Shown: in pieces, positions 7,943-14,434 of the stretch
How the letters are laid out: every line of letters starts with the position of its first letter
How positions within the stretch are numbered: the stretch's first letter is position 1
Assembly: GCA_012522255.1 (NCBI GenBank)
Contig: JAAYKT010000130.1
Location: 1 to 14,434 of the forward strand
Length of the DNA stretch: 14,434 bases
DNA from: Clostridiales bacterium
Lineage (GTDB): Bacteria; Bacillota; Clostridia; Lutisporales; Lutisporaceae
Reading direction: 5' to 3'
Translations under genes and position numbers: made by a program
Notes under the pieces: generated by a model
Seen by the model: only the letters and a program-made list of their open reading frames with translations
What the model was told of the DNA's origin: nothing
Database searches by the model: none

Positions 7943-7983
7943 ATGTTAGCGCAATCTCTATCAAATGCTAATATTTCTAACAT
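7943..7983. repeat. Inverted repeat between ptb and the LUD gene
   Basis: ATGTTAG (7943-7949) and CTAACAT (7977-7983) form a 7-bp inverted repeat around 27 bases, with a second pair TTAGC/GCTAA nested inside. It lies upstream of the ptb promoter and about 60 bases beyond the LUD gene stop. It may be an operator or a poor terminator. There is no clear T-run. Confidence 0.25.
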
Positions 7984-8045
7984 TAAAAGTATTAACAAAT
8001 AACATGTGAACAGTAACTTCTGATTACGGCGCCAAAATGTAGCTT

Positions 8046-8657
8046 TTAATAACCCAGTTCCTTATCAATCAATATAATGTTTAAATCCGTTTTCGTCGGT
8101 TTTTTATCAATTATTGTCGTCACACTGCACATTCTTTGCGAACTGTCACAGTCATTGCATTTGCCTGTTATCGCGCAGGGCGTATTAAGCTTGAGTCTTT
8201 GCGAGTTTTTATAAGCATTATCCTTTATTCTGCTAATGGCTTCATCAACGTTCTTTACTATCTTATTTGTTCCACACACTACGATAACCTTTTTAGGGCC
8301 ATAAATCATAGAAGTCACTCTATTTCCTATCCCATCAATATTAACCAACTGGCCTTTTTCTGTAAGTGCATTAGTACTTGTCAGATAAACATCTGCACGT
8401 GAGGCAATGAGCCTCGCACTATCCGCATCTTCAGGTTTGGTTTCAAGCCAGTGGAAATAAACCTTATTCCCCCTGTCTTTTAGAATTTGGTGCAAGTTTA
8501 AATTAAATATTGTTATGCTTCCGCCTATTCCAACGCTATTATCCGACCCTATTTCTTGCAATAAAAAATCAACAGCCTTCTCTTCATTTTCAAAGTATTT
8601 TACCGGGATTTTGTTTTTTTCCAATGCAGCGATTGTATTTTTTACTTTATCCTCCAT
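8046..8657 (-). CDS. LUD-domain (DUF162, LutC-like) protein with C-terminal cysteine cluster
   Basis: A small protein of the LUD family, which includes LutC and part of LutB of lactate utilisation. Visible family segments are GSDNSVGIGGSIT, LTEKGQLVNIDGIGNRV and YGPKKVIVVCGTNKIV, which form the NagB/RpiA-like fold of the domain. The C-terminus carries four cysteines spaced C-x5-C-x2-C-x6-C (161, 167, 170 and 177 from the chosen ATG), able to bind a metal or Fe-S cluster. I chose the ATG at 8657 (203 residues) because the ribosome binding site AAGGGTGG lies just before it. A GTG three codons upstream overlaps that site. No lutA or lutB is next to it, and it seems to be transcribed alone. This subgroup is widespread in anaerobic Firmicutes, but its role is unknown to me, so I assign no reaction. 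Confidence 0.87.
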   Translation of the reverse strand: MEDKVKNTIAALEKNKIPVKYFENEEKAVDFLLQEIGSDNSVGIGGSITIFNLNLHQILKDRGNKVYFHWLETKPEDADSARLIASRADVYLTSTNALTEKGQLVNIDGIGNRVTSMIYGPKKVIVVCGTNKIVKNVDEAISRIKDNAYKNSQRLKLNTPCAITGKCNDCDSSQRMCSVTTIIDKKPTKTDLNIILIDKELGY

Positions 8658-8680
8658 TTTGACCACCCTTTCTTTTATTC

Positions 8681-8686
8681 ATTATA
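8681..8686 (-). promoter_or_regulatory. -10 box of the LUD gene
   Basis: A perfect TATAAT on the minus strand lies 23 bases before the chosen ATG and upstream of its ribosome binding site. The -35 region at normal spacing is poor (TATATG), so this is a tentative promoter. Confidence 0.4.
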
Positions 8687-8796
8687 CAAGACTTAATGAC
8701 TTCCATATATAATTTTTATATGAGAGGCTTATCCCACTTTTCAATAACCCCGAACACCCAAAAGACTTTAGCCGAATAACAAAATTATAAGGTCCA

Positions 8797-8836
8797 ATTA
8801 CCGGATTACCGGGTGATTAGAGCCTAAATGTACCGG
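8797..8836. repeat. TACCGG repeats between the LUD and DUF3343 genes
   Basis: The 8-mer ATTACCGG occurs twice in tandem (8797-8804 and 8805-8812). A third TACCGG is at 8831-8836, so the hexamers begin 8 and 24 bases apart. They lie in the 198-base gap between the DUF3343 stop and the LUD start. No strong terminator was found in this gap. Confidence 0.4.
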
Positions 8837-8855
8837 AAACATAGAAGAGTCCGTA

Positions 8856-9152
8856 TTAATGAAATCCCTCTAATTCTTTAATGATTCTATTTTTGTTGGA
8901 AACCGTAACTTTATATAAACCTTCTGTTTGCAGGTTTCTTTTTTTAGATAATTCTTTTATTTTTTCCAAGTCGCCTATATCAAACCTCAATGCCAAGCCG
9001 CAACTATGGCTGACTTCTCTTGGTACAGGCATTATTGTTGTTTTATAGCTCTTTTTTGCAGTGTTTTTATCAAATTTCAATACATCATGAGTGGACTTAA
9101 AAGTTAAAAAGTAGTATTCTTCTGTAACATCAGCATGCATTTGAACATCCAT
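8856..9152 (-). CDS. DUF3343 small protein (putative Se/S carrier-like)
   Basis: A 98-residue protein matching the DUF3343 (putative Se/S carrier-like) family. It has a YYFLTFKSTHDVLKFDK segment (13-29), then IMPVPREVSHSCGLALRF (41-58), where the PVPRE and CGLALR motifs with their single conserved cysteine are typical. The cysteine codon is an ordinary one; no selenocysteine is seen. Only five bases separate it from the mutS2 stop, so it is co-transcribed with mutS2. The first ATG has AAGG directly against it. The in-frame ATG four codons later (9140, 94 residues) has AAGGATGG eight bases upstream and may be the true start. The family is linked by name to sulfur or selenium handling, but its biochemical role is not established. 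I infer only a redox or sulfur-carrying use of the cysteine. Confidence 0.82.
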   Translation of the reverse strand: MDVQMHADVTEEYYFLTFKSTHDVLKFDKNTAKKSYKTTIMPVPREVSHSCGLALRFDIGDLEKIKELSKKRNLQTEGLYKVTVSNKNRIIKELEGFH

Positions 9153-9157
9153 CCTTA

Positions 9158-11527
9158 TTATTTAAGTTCAACTATTGTAGCACCAACCCCACCCTCATGG
9201 TAACCGCCAAGTCTATAAGATTTAACATTTGGGTGATCTTTTAATAATTGCATTATCCCTGATCTTAGAACACCGGTCCCTTTACCATGAATTATAGTAA
9301 CATTTTTGATCCTGGACAAAAATGCATCATCCAAATATTTATCTACATCAAACAAGGCTTCGTCCAACGTTTTCCCTCTAAGGTCTAATTCTAAAGGCAA
9401 TGCAGATGATTTTGATCTGGCTATATTTGTATAGTTTGTCGTCACCTTTTTTACTGTATCTTCATCTTTTTCAAGCTGCAAATCATTTATGTTCACATTC
9501 ACCTTCATTATACCTGCCTGCACAACCAGATTTCCATTTTCATCAGGGCTTGTAGCTACATAACCCTTTTGGTCCAACCTTATAATTCTTACTGTATCAC
9601 CCAATTTTAATTTTTTAGGCGGTTTATGCCTTCTGCCAAAAAGTATATCACTGGATTTTGCCTGCATATCATTTTCAACGTTTTTAATTCTTAATCTGAC
9701 TTTTTCGGCAGCAGATAATTTTTCTTTTGTTTCCTTATCTGCAGCCTCTTTTAAATCTTTTATCATTTCATTTATTGCTTCTTTTTGCTTATCAATTATT
9801 TCTTTTGCTTCTTCATACGCTTTCCTAATAATACTATCTCTCTGGCTTTCTAATTTTTGGAGCTTCCTATCTGCTTCTTTTTTAATTTGTTCTGTCTCAT
9901 ATCTGAGCCTTTCTGAAATATCCCTTTCTTCATCTGCCTTCTTTTTACTTTCTTCCAAGTTAGTAATTATATCCTCAAACTTAATTTTATCTTTTGTAAT
10001 AAAATCTTTTGCCCTTTCAATTATTGCCTCATTTAGTCCCAATTTTTTTGATATTTCAAAAGCATTGGATTTACCCGGCATACCTATTGAAAGTCTAAAT
10101 GTGGGTTTTAGTGTTTGTATATCAAATTCAACAGAACCATTGCTTAATCCTTTCGTTGTTAAGGCATAAGCCTTGAGCTCACTATAATGTGTGGTGGCAA
10201 CCGTCTTTATTTTCTTATTGCGAAGTAGTTCCAGTATTGACATTGCCAGTGCGGCACCTTCTGTCGGATCTGTACCGGCACCTAATTCGTCAAAAAGCAC
10301 CAAAGATTTTTCGGTAATTTCATTGAGTATATAGGCGATATTTTTCATGTGGGAAGAAAACGTGCTTAGACTTTGTTCGATGCTTTGTTCATCTCCTATA
10401 TCGGCAAATACTTTGTCAAATATGCTTATTTCACTCCTGTCTGCTGCAGGTATGTGAATGCCGGACTGTGCCATTAATGAGAGCAGACCCACAGTTTTTA
10501 AAGATACGGTTTTGCCCCCCGTGTTAGGCCCCGTGATTACAAGAATATTAAACGTATCACCTAAATGTATATCAATGGGCACGACGGTTTTTGGGTCTAA
10601 CAGTGGGTGTCTCGCTTTTTTTAAACTTATCCGCCCCAAATCGTTTATAAGGGGTTCTATACAATTGTAATTCAAAGAAAATTTAGCTTTGGCAAAAATG
10701 AAATCAAGAGTCGTAAGTATTTTTAGGTTTGTTTTTATCTCTTGATTCTTTTCAGATATTTGTGCACTTAATTGTAATAATATTCTTCTTACTTCATCAT
10801 TTTCTTTTATTTTTAATTGTTTTAAATCATTGTTCATTTCGACTATTGCCATGGGTTCTATATATAATGTGGCTCCGCTTGCAGAAGTATCATGAACTAC
10901 CCCCGGTACATTGCTTCTGAATTCCTGCTTTACCGGTATTACATATCTGTCACTTCTGATAGTTATGATTTGTTCTTGCAGGTATTTTTGATAAGAAACT
11001 GATGTAACCATACTATTCATCTTATCTCTTATCCTGATATGCGTATCTTTAATTTTTCTCCTGATTGAACTAAGCTCCGGACTTGCATTATCCGAAATCT
11101 CTTCTTCATTTAAAACTACATTGTTTATCGATACTTCAATACTTTTTAACTCAACTAATAAACTTATCAAATCTTCTATTATAGGATATGAACTATCACC
11201 TTTTTCTTTCATAAAGGATTTAAGTTTTCTAACACTTGATAATGTATCAGATATCTTTAACAATTCACTGTTTTCAATGATGGAGCCTATCTCTGCCTTT
11301 TTTAAAGGTGTTCTTACATCATATATGCCTTCTAACGGAACACTGCCCTTTTTTAATAAGATTTCTACAGCCTCGCTTGTTTCCTGAAGCCATTCTTTAA
11401 TTTCATATATATTGTTGCCGGGCCTTAACGCCAAAACAATCTCCCTGCCAAGATTTGAAACAGTGTGCTCTGCCAACATATCAATTATCTTGTTATATTC
11501 CAAAACTTTAAGTGTTCTATCATCCAT
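9158..11527 (-). CDS. mutS2: MutS2 endonuclease/ribosome-rescue ATPase
   Basis: A 789-residue MutS2, full length for the family. After the N-terminal core and clamp regions comes the MutS-type ATPase with Walker A GPNTGGKT (333-340), the STFSSHM signature (388-394) and Walker B LVLFDELGAGTDPTEG (409-424). A long Lys/Glu-rich coiled coil spans about 515-625, a KOW-like beta region about 638-688, and a C-terminal Smr domain has LDLRG (714-718) and HGKGTG (747-752). MutS2 lacks the mismatch-recognition domain of MutS. In studied bacteria it suppresses recombination and, in B. subtilis, acts on collided ribosomes. All key motifs are intact. The ATG follows GAGGTGG by four bases. It lies 52 bases after zapA and five before the DUF3343 gene. 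Confidence 0.96.
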   Translation of the reverse strand: MDDRTLKVLEYNKIIDMLAEHTVSNLGREIVLALRPGNNIYEIKEWLQETSEAVEILLKKGSVPLEGIYDVRTPLKKAEIGSIIENSELLKISDTLSSVRKLKSFMKEKGDSSYPIIEDLISLLVELKSIEVSINNVVLNEEEISDNASPELSSIRRKIKDTHIRIRDKMNSMVTSVSYQKYLQEQIITIRSDRYVIPVKQEFRSNVPGVVHDTSASGATLYIEPMAIVEMNNDLKQLKIKENDEVRRILLQLSAQISEKNQEIKTNLKILTTLDFIFAKAKFSLNYNCIEPLINDLGRISLKKARHPLLDPKTVVPIDIHLGDTFNILVITGPNTGGKTVSLKTVGLLSLMAQSGIHIPAADRSEISIFDKVFADIGDEQSIEQSLSTFSSHMKNIAYILNEITEKSLVLFDELGAGTDPTEGAALAMSILELLRNKKIKTVATTHYSELKAYALTTKGLSNGSVEFDIQTLKPTFRLSIGMPGKSNAFEISKKLGLNEAIIERAKDFITKDKIKFEDIITNLEESKKKADEERDISERLRYETEQIKKEADRKLQKLESQRDSIIRKAYEEAKEIIDKQKEAINEMIKDLKEAADKETKEKLSAAEKVRLRIKNVENDMQAKSSDILFGRRHKPPKKLKLGDTVRIIRLDQKGYVATSPDENGNLVVQAGIMKVNVNINDLQLEKDEDTVKKVTTNYTNIARSKSSALPLELDLRGKTLDEALFDVDKYLDDAFLSRIKNVTIIHGKGTGVLRSGIMQLLKDHPNVKSYRLGGYHEGGVGATIVELK

Positions 11528-11579
11528 TTAACCACCTCGTAAGTCAACCATGTTGTTTGCGGATTATAAAAATCAATGT

Positions 11580-12128
11580 TTAAATGCTTTCCTTTTTAGT
11601 TCTCAGTTTCAAATTTTCCAATTCTTTTTTTGTCTTTAAAAGTTCTATTTGACTTTCAAAAAGTTTATTCTGCAAATCTTTCGAAGTATTTTTTGAAACA
11701 TCAAGCTCAAATTTTAGATTTTTTAATTCATCTTTATATGTTATATTTTCACTGCTAAGTTTGGTTATTTCCATTTGATTTTTAGTTGATGCCTCCTGAG
11801 CCGCTTTGTAATGGTCTTTTATTACCTCTAATTCTGCATTTGCATTGTTTAACTGCTCAACGGGAATTGCATATTCTTCTTTTATCTTGCCAAGTTCTTC
11901 CTGAAGGTTCTCGAATTCCTCAGTTACCTTATGTAAGGTATCGTCTAAGTTAAGGGCAGTAAGCACCGCTGTCATTGTTGGGCTATATCTTTTATTCTTT
12001 CCCCCTATTTCTTTCATTATTTCATCAATCTTTTCCGCAAGATATTGTATATAGTCCTCGGAAGTATCACCGATAACAGTATATTCATTTCCATAAATCT
12101 TAACAGATACCTTTTTTTTAGTAATCAT
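11580..12128 (-). CDS. zapA: ZapA-like cell division protein with long coiled coil
   Basis: Residues 1 to about 70 match ZapA: a KKVSVKIYGNEYTVIG beta segment, then the EDYIQYLAEKIDEIMKEI helix and the MTAVLTALNLDD segment. ZapA binds and bundles FtsZ at the division ring. The protein is 182 residues, about twice the usual 85-100. The extra half (about 70-182) is almost entirely Glu/Lys/Leu-rich heptad-like coiled coil without other motifs. Similar long ZapA forms occur in clostridia, so this is likely a real gene and not a fusion error. AAAAGGGG lies about eight bases before the ATG. It is first in the zapA-mutS2-DUF3343 group, downstream of pheT as in B. subtilis, where zapA also follows the pheST genes. 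ZapA identity is fairly sure; the function of the extension is unknown. Confidence 0.88.
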   Translation of the reverse strand: MITKKKVSVKIYGNEYTVIGDTSEDYIQYLAEKIDEIMKEIGGKNKRYSPTMTAVLTALNLDDTLHKVTEEFENLQEELGKIKEEYAIPVEQLNNANAELEVIKDHYKAAQEASTKNQMEITKLSSENITYKDELKNLKFELDVSKNTSKDLQNKLFESQIELLKTKKELENLKLRTKKESI

Positions 12129-12226
12129 AATAACAACCCCTTTTCGAGCTTATAGAGTTTATATATATATTCTTTATAAATTTTATAATTCCTTCATAGC
12201 ACCCTTTCATTTACAATACTTTTGTT

Positions 12227-12258
12227 ATTATATAAAACAATTTGCATAGGAATGTCAT
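12227..12258 (-). promoter_or_regulatory. Candidate promoter of zapA-mutS2
   Basis: On the minus strand, ATGACA (12253-12258) is a possible -35 and TATATA or TATAAT (12227-12234, overlapping) a possible -10, at a spacing of 18-20 bases. The zapA ATG is about 100 bases downstream. The spacing is somewhat long, and AT-rich DNA gives such matches by chance. Confidence 0.35.
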
Positions 12259-12259
12259 C

Positions 12260-12446
12260 TATAGTGAAATCTCAAAACAATTAATTCTATATATATTACA
12301 TAAACTGCCAAAAATGTATTCATGGTCTTAGAAGTCTTTAATTTTTACTACTTTGTTATACCAAGGTTTTTTTCTATAAAAAATACCTCCAAGTAATTAA
12401 TCTAATTTTAATTAATCAGACTGTCTACTTTGGAGGTTTCATATCA
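12260..12446 (-). mobile_element. Possible decayed IS3-like remnant
   Basis: On the minus strand the segment begins TGATATGAAACCTCCAAAG and ends TTTTGAGATTTCACTATA. These ends are imperfect inverted repeats (TGAAA.CTC.AAA shared), and the first resembles left ends of IS3-family elements. GGAGGT followed seven bases later by ATA GAA AAA could be a dead orfA start. The reading frame is full of stops, and no clear target duplication is seen. The same GGAGGT arm can be explained by the terminator hairpin, so this is tentative. Confidence 0.22.
12376..12437 (-). terminator. Candidate terminator downstream of pheT
   Basis: Arms ACCTCCAAGTA (12385-12395) and TACTTTGGAGGT (12426-12437, one extra T) form an 11-bp stem with a bulge. 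Inside it a second pair ATTAAT/ATTAAT (12396-12401 and 12411-12416) can extend the structure. On the minus strand the stem is followed by ATTTTTTAT. It lies about 75 bases after the pheT stop. Confidence 0.45.
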
Positions 12447-12512
12447 GTCCCTAATGGTTGTAATTTTGTTTAAATCACCATAAGCCAAAAATTACCGTTA
12501 TTTGTTAGATTT

Positions 12513-14434
12513 TTATTGTCTCAATATTGCCCCGACCTGATTTGTCAAAGAATTTATAATCCTGTTATGGACTTTCGTTATATCATCTTCAGTTAGAGTT
12601 TTTTCATTTGAACGATAAACTAATCTAAAAGCTAAACTTTTATATCCTTCCTCTATTTGCGAACCTTTATATACATCAAACAATTCTATTCTTTCTATCA
12701 GCTTACCGCCTTTATTCTTTATTATATCTTCTATCTGTCCCGAAGAAACTTCATTTGCTATCACAATAGCTATATCTCTTTCTATAGATGGAAATCTCGG
12801 CAAAGGAACAAATATCCTGTTCAAATTTACTTTGGCAAAGATTTTTTCAAAATCCAATTCAGCAATATATGTCTTAGCCGGTATATCATAATTGTTTAAA
12901 ACAAAAGGATGAACTTCTCCAAAAAAACCGATTTCAATGTTGTTAATCCAAAGTGCCGCTGTTTTGCCAGGATGTAGAGTATCATGTTTCGAAGGCAATA
13001 TCTTATAATGTTGTATGTTTAAGCAGGACAGAAGGTTTTCAATTATTCCTTTTAAATCATAAAAATCATAATTACCATACATACCAATAGTTAAAGTATC
13101 CTTTTCATCCGGCAGGCCAGTTAAAGGCAATGACTGAGCTATATAAACTTTTGATATTTCAAAAAAGCTTCCCTCTTCAATTTTCCTGTTATAATTTCTA
13201 CCGATCAATTCCAACATGTTTGGTATAATCGTAGTTCTCATTATACTTTGCTCTTCTCCAAGGGGATTAATTAGGGTAATAGCCTTTCTTTTATGATCCC
13301 CTTTAGCCAAATTGATTTTATCGAAAACGCCGGGGCTTACAAATGAATAGGTCAGAACTTCATAAAGCCCTTGTGCTGTTAAATTATCTTTTGCTATATT
13401 TTTAATCTTTTGCCTCTCGCTTATTACCCCTTGTGTAAATGTTGTATCCATTAACTTTGATGGAATATTGTCATATCCGTAAAGCCTTGCTATTTCTTCA
13501 TTTACATCTGCTTCTGTTTCTATATCGTCCCTAAAAGTCGGTACTGTAATTTTAAGCACTTCTTCTCCATCCACCTCAAATTCTAAGGACCTGAGCATTC
13601 TTTTAATCATATCGACTGAAATATCTATTCCTAAAAGCCATTTGACTCTGTCTGTTCTGAAATTTATAATTCTTTTTTCCTTAATTTTGGGGTATATATC
13701 TATGATGCCGTCTACAACCTCTCCCGCACCAAGTTGCTCGATTAGGTAGCAAGCCCTGTTAATCGCAATTGGTATAAGTTCCCAATCCAAACCTTTTTCA
13801 AATCTTGAAGAAGCTTCAGTCCGTAATCCCAAGCGTTTTGAAGACATTCTAACACTTACAGGATTAAAGTTTGCACACTCCAGGGCGATTTCTTTTGTAT
13901 AATCTTCTATTTCACTATCATAACCGCCCATGATACCCGCAATACCAATAGACCTTTCTCCATCAGCAATAACCAAAACCGATTCATTTAAATTCCTGTT
14001 TTTCTCATCTAAAGTAGTCAGCATCTCTTCTTTTGCTGCATTTCTTACAATTATCTTTTTACCCTTCAGCTTATCAAGATCGTAGGCATGCATTGGTTGG
14101 CCTAATTCCAGCATAACATAATTTGTTATATCAACTATATTATTTATTGGCCTTACCCCTGCCTTAATTAACCTTTCCTGCATCCATGAAGGAGAGCTTT
14201 TTATTGTGATATTCTTTATAACCCTTATGGCAAAGCGAGGGCATAAATCAGGATTTTTAACTTCAATTGAAACATATTTTTCAACATCCTTTGAATCTGT
14301 AGGCAGGGATACTTTTGGATATTTTAGTTTTTTCCCTAAGGTTGCTGCTGTTTCTCTTGCAATTCCCAACATGCTTAGGCAATCCGGCCTGTTATTGGTT
14401 ATTTCAAATTCAACAATCTTATCATCCATTCCCA
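12513..14434 (-). CDS. pheT: Phenylalanine-tRNA ligase beta subunit, N-terminus missing
   Basis: The frame runs off the right edge with no start, so about 150 N-terminal residues (the tRNA-binding/EMAP domain and part of domain B1) lie outside. The first in-window ATG gives 638 of the usual roughly 790-800 residues. Seen from there: the B1 segment FEITNNRPDCLS (8-19), the B3/4 domain with INNIVDITNYVMLELGQPMH (95-114), the B5 domain (about 254-325) with PTFRDDIETEADVNEEIARLYGYD (297-320, quoted in part), a catalytic-like core, and the C-terminal ferredoxin-fold anticodon-binding domain from about 545 beginning PLPRFPSIERDIA. With PheS it charges tRNA-Phe in the cytoplasm. pheS is expected just beyond the edge. 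No truncation or frameshift is seen in the part present. Confidence 0.96.
   Translation of the reverse strand, partial: GMDDKIVEFEITNNRPDCLSMLGIARETAATLGKKLKYPKVSLPTDSKDVEKYVSIEVKNPDLCPRFAIRVIKNITIKSSPSWMQERLIKAGVRPINNIVDITNYVMLELGQPMHAYDLDKLKGKKIIVRNAAKEEMLTTLDEKNRNLNESVLVIADGERSIGIAGIMGGYDSEIEDYTKEIALECANFNPVSVRMSSKRLGLRTEASSRFEKGLDWELIPIAINRACYLIEQLGAGEVVDGIIDIYPKIKEKRIINFRTDRVKWLLGIDISVDMIKRMLRSLEFEVDGEEVLKITVPTFRDDIETEADVNEEIARLYGYDNIPSKLMDTTFTQGVISERQKIKNIAKDNLTAQGLYEVLTYSFVSPGVFDKINLAKGDHKRKAITLINPLGEEQSIMRTTIIPNMLELIGRNYNRKIEEGSFFEISKVYIAQSLPLTGLPDEKDTLTIGMYGNYDFYDLKGIIENLLSCLNIQHYKILPSKHDTLHPGKTAALWINNIEIGFFGEVHPFVLNNYDIPAKTYIAELDFEKIFAKVNLNRIFVPLPRFPSIERDIAIVIANEVSSGQIEDIIKNKGGKLIERIELFDVYKGSQIEEGYKSLAFRLVYRSNEKTLTEDDITKVHNRIINSLTNQVGAILRQ

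Larger units (their letters stand above)
12129..12512. other. Non-coding 384-bp gap between pheT and zapA
   Basis: No credible gene is present on either strand. The gap is very AT-rich and holds a candidate zapA promoter (12227-12258), a hairpin with a T-run that could terminate pheT (12376-12437), and imperfect outer inverted repeats that may mark a decayed insertion sequence (12260-12446). No T-box-like leader is apparent. Confidence 0.6.

Noticed and set aside
8856..9152. Selenocysteine in the DUF3343 protein because of the Se/S carrier name
   Set aside because: The conserved motif carries an ordinary cysteine codon and no in-frame TGA is present.
12300..12385. Short minus-strand frame beginning near KKPWYNKVVKIKDF
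   Set aside because: It is under 20 codons before a stop, has no start codon after the ribosome-like GGAGGT, and resembles nothing recognised. At best it is a remnant.
12129..12512. T-box leader or attenuator related to pheT
   Set aside because: The gap is downstream of pheT, not upstream, and shows no T-box AGGGTGG-type consensus in the correct place.
1..14434. CRISPR array, prophage, toxin-antitoxin or other defence system
   Set aside because: No regularly spaced repeats, integrase, capsid, toxin pair or nuclease-effector genes were seen; every long frame is explained by a known housekeeping or metabolic family.

Overview
The window is AT-rich DNA with strong GGAGG-type ribosome binding sites, ATG/GTG/TTG starts, short intergenic gaps and Firmicutes gene content. 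It looks like a chromosomal segment of an anaerobic, amino-acid-fermenting member of the Clostridia or Tissierellia. The order pheT-zapA-mutS2 is a shortened form of the order known from Bacillus subtilis. The ferredoxin-dependent indolepyruvate oxidoreductase beside a phosphotransbutyrylase points to Stickland-type fermentation. No rRNA, tRNA, CRISPR array, phage gene or intact insertion sequence was found.

Layout. Positions 2-982 (+) carry the 3' part of a UgtP/MGDG-synthase-like glycosyltransferase, the only forward gene. It converges on a minus-strand operon (4388 down to 1120) of a short UvrD/Rep-type helicase, an MTA-phosphorylase-family nucleoside phosphorylase and a dTMP-kinase-like protein. 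Upstream is a second minus-strand operon (7853 down to 4604), ptb-iorA-iorB. It has a good sigma-A-type promoter, translational coupling of iorA to iorB (TAATG overlap) and a strong terminator that touches the iorB stop codon. Next is a single LUD-domain (DUF162) gene with a C-terminal cysteine cluster. Positions 12128 down to 8856 carry zapA, mutS2 and a small DUF3343 (putative Se/S carrier-like) gene. The window ends with most of pheT, whose 5' end lies outside.

How the genes work together. IorAB oxidises aryl-pyruvates from aromatic amino acids to aryl-acetyl-CoA with ferredoxin as acceptor. The co-transcribed phosphotransacylase could turn that acyl-CoA into an acyl-phosphate for ATP synthesis, but no acyl kinase gene is in the window. 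The rest is housekeeping: translation (PheT), division (ZapA), ribosome rescue/recombination control (MutS2), DNA unwinding and nucleotide salvage.

Most of the window is ordinary. The points worth a second look are the ptb-iorAB cassette and its possible CcpA-like operator, the long coiled-coil ZapA, the mutS2-DUF3343 linkage, the unusual kinase P-loop, and the 384-bp pheT-zapA gap, which holds a terminator-like hairpin and what may be a decayed insertion-sequence remnant.
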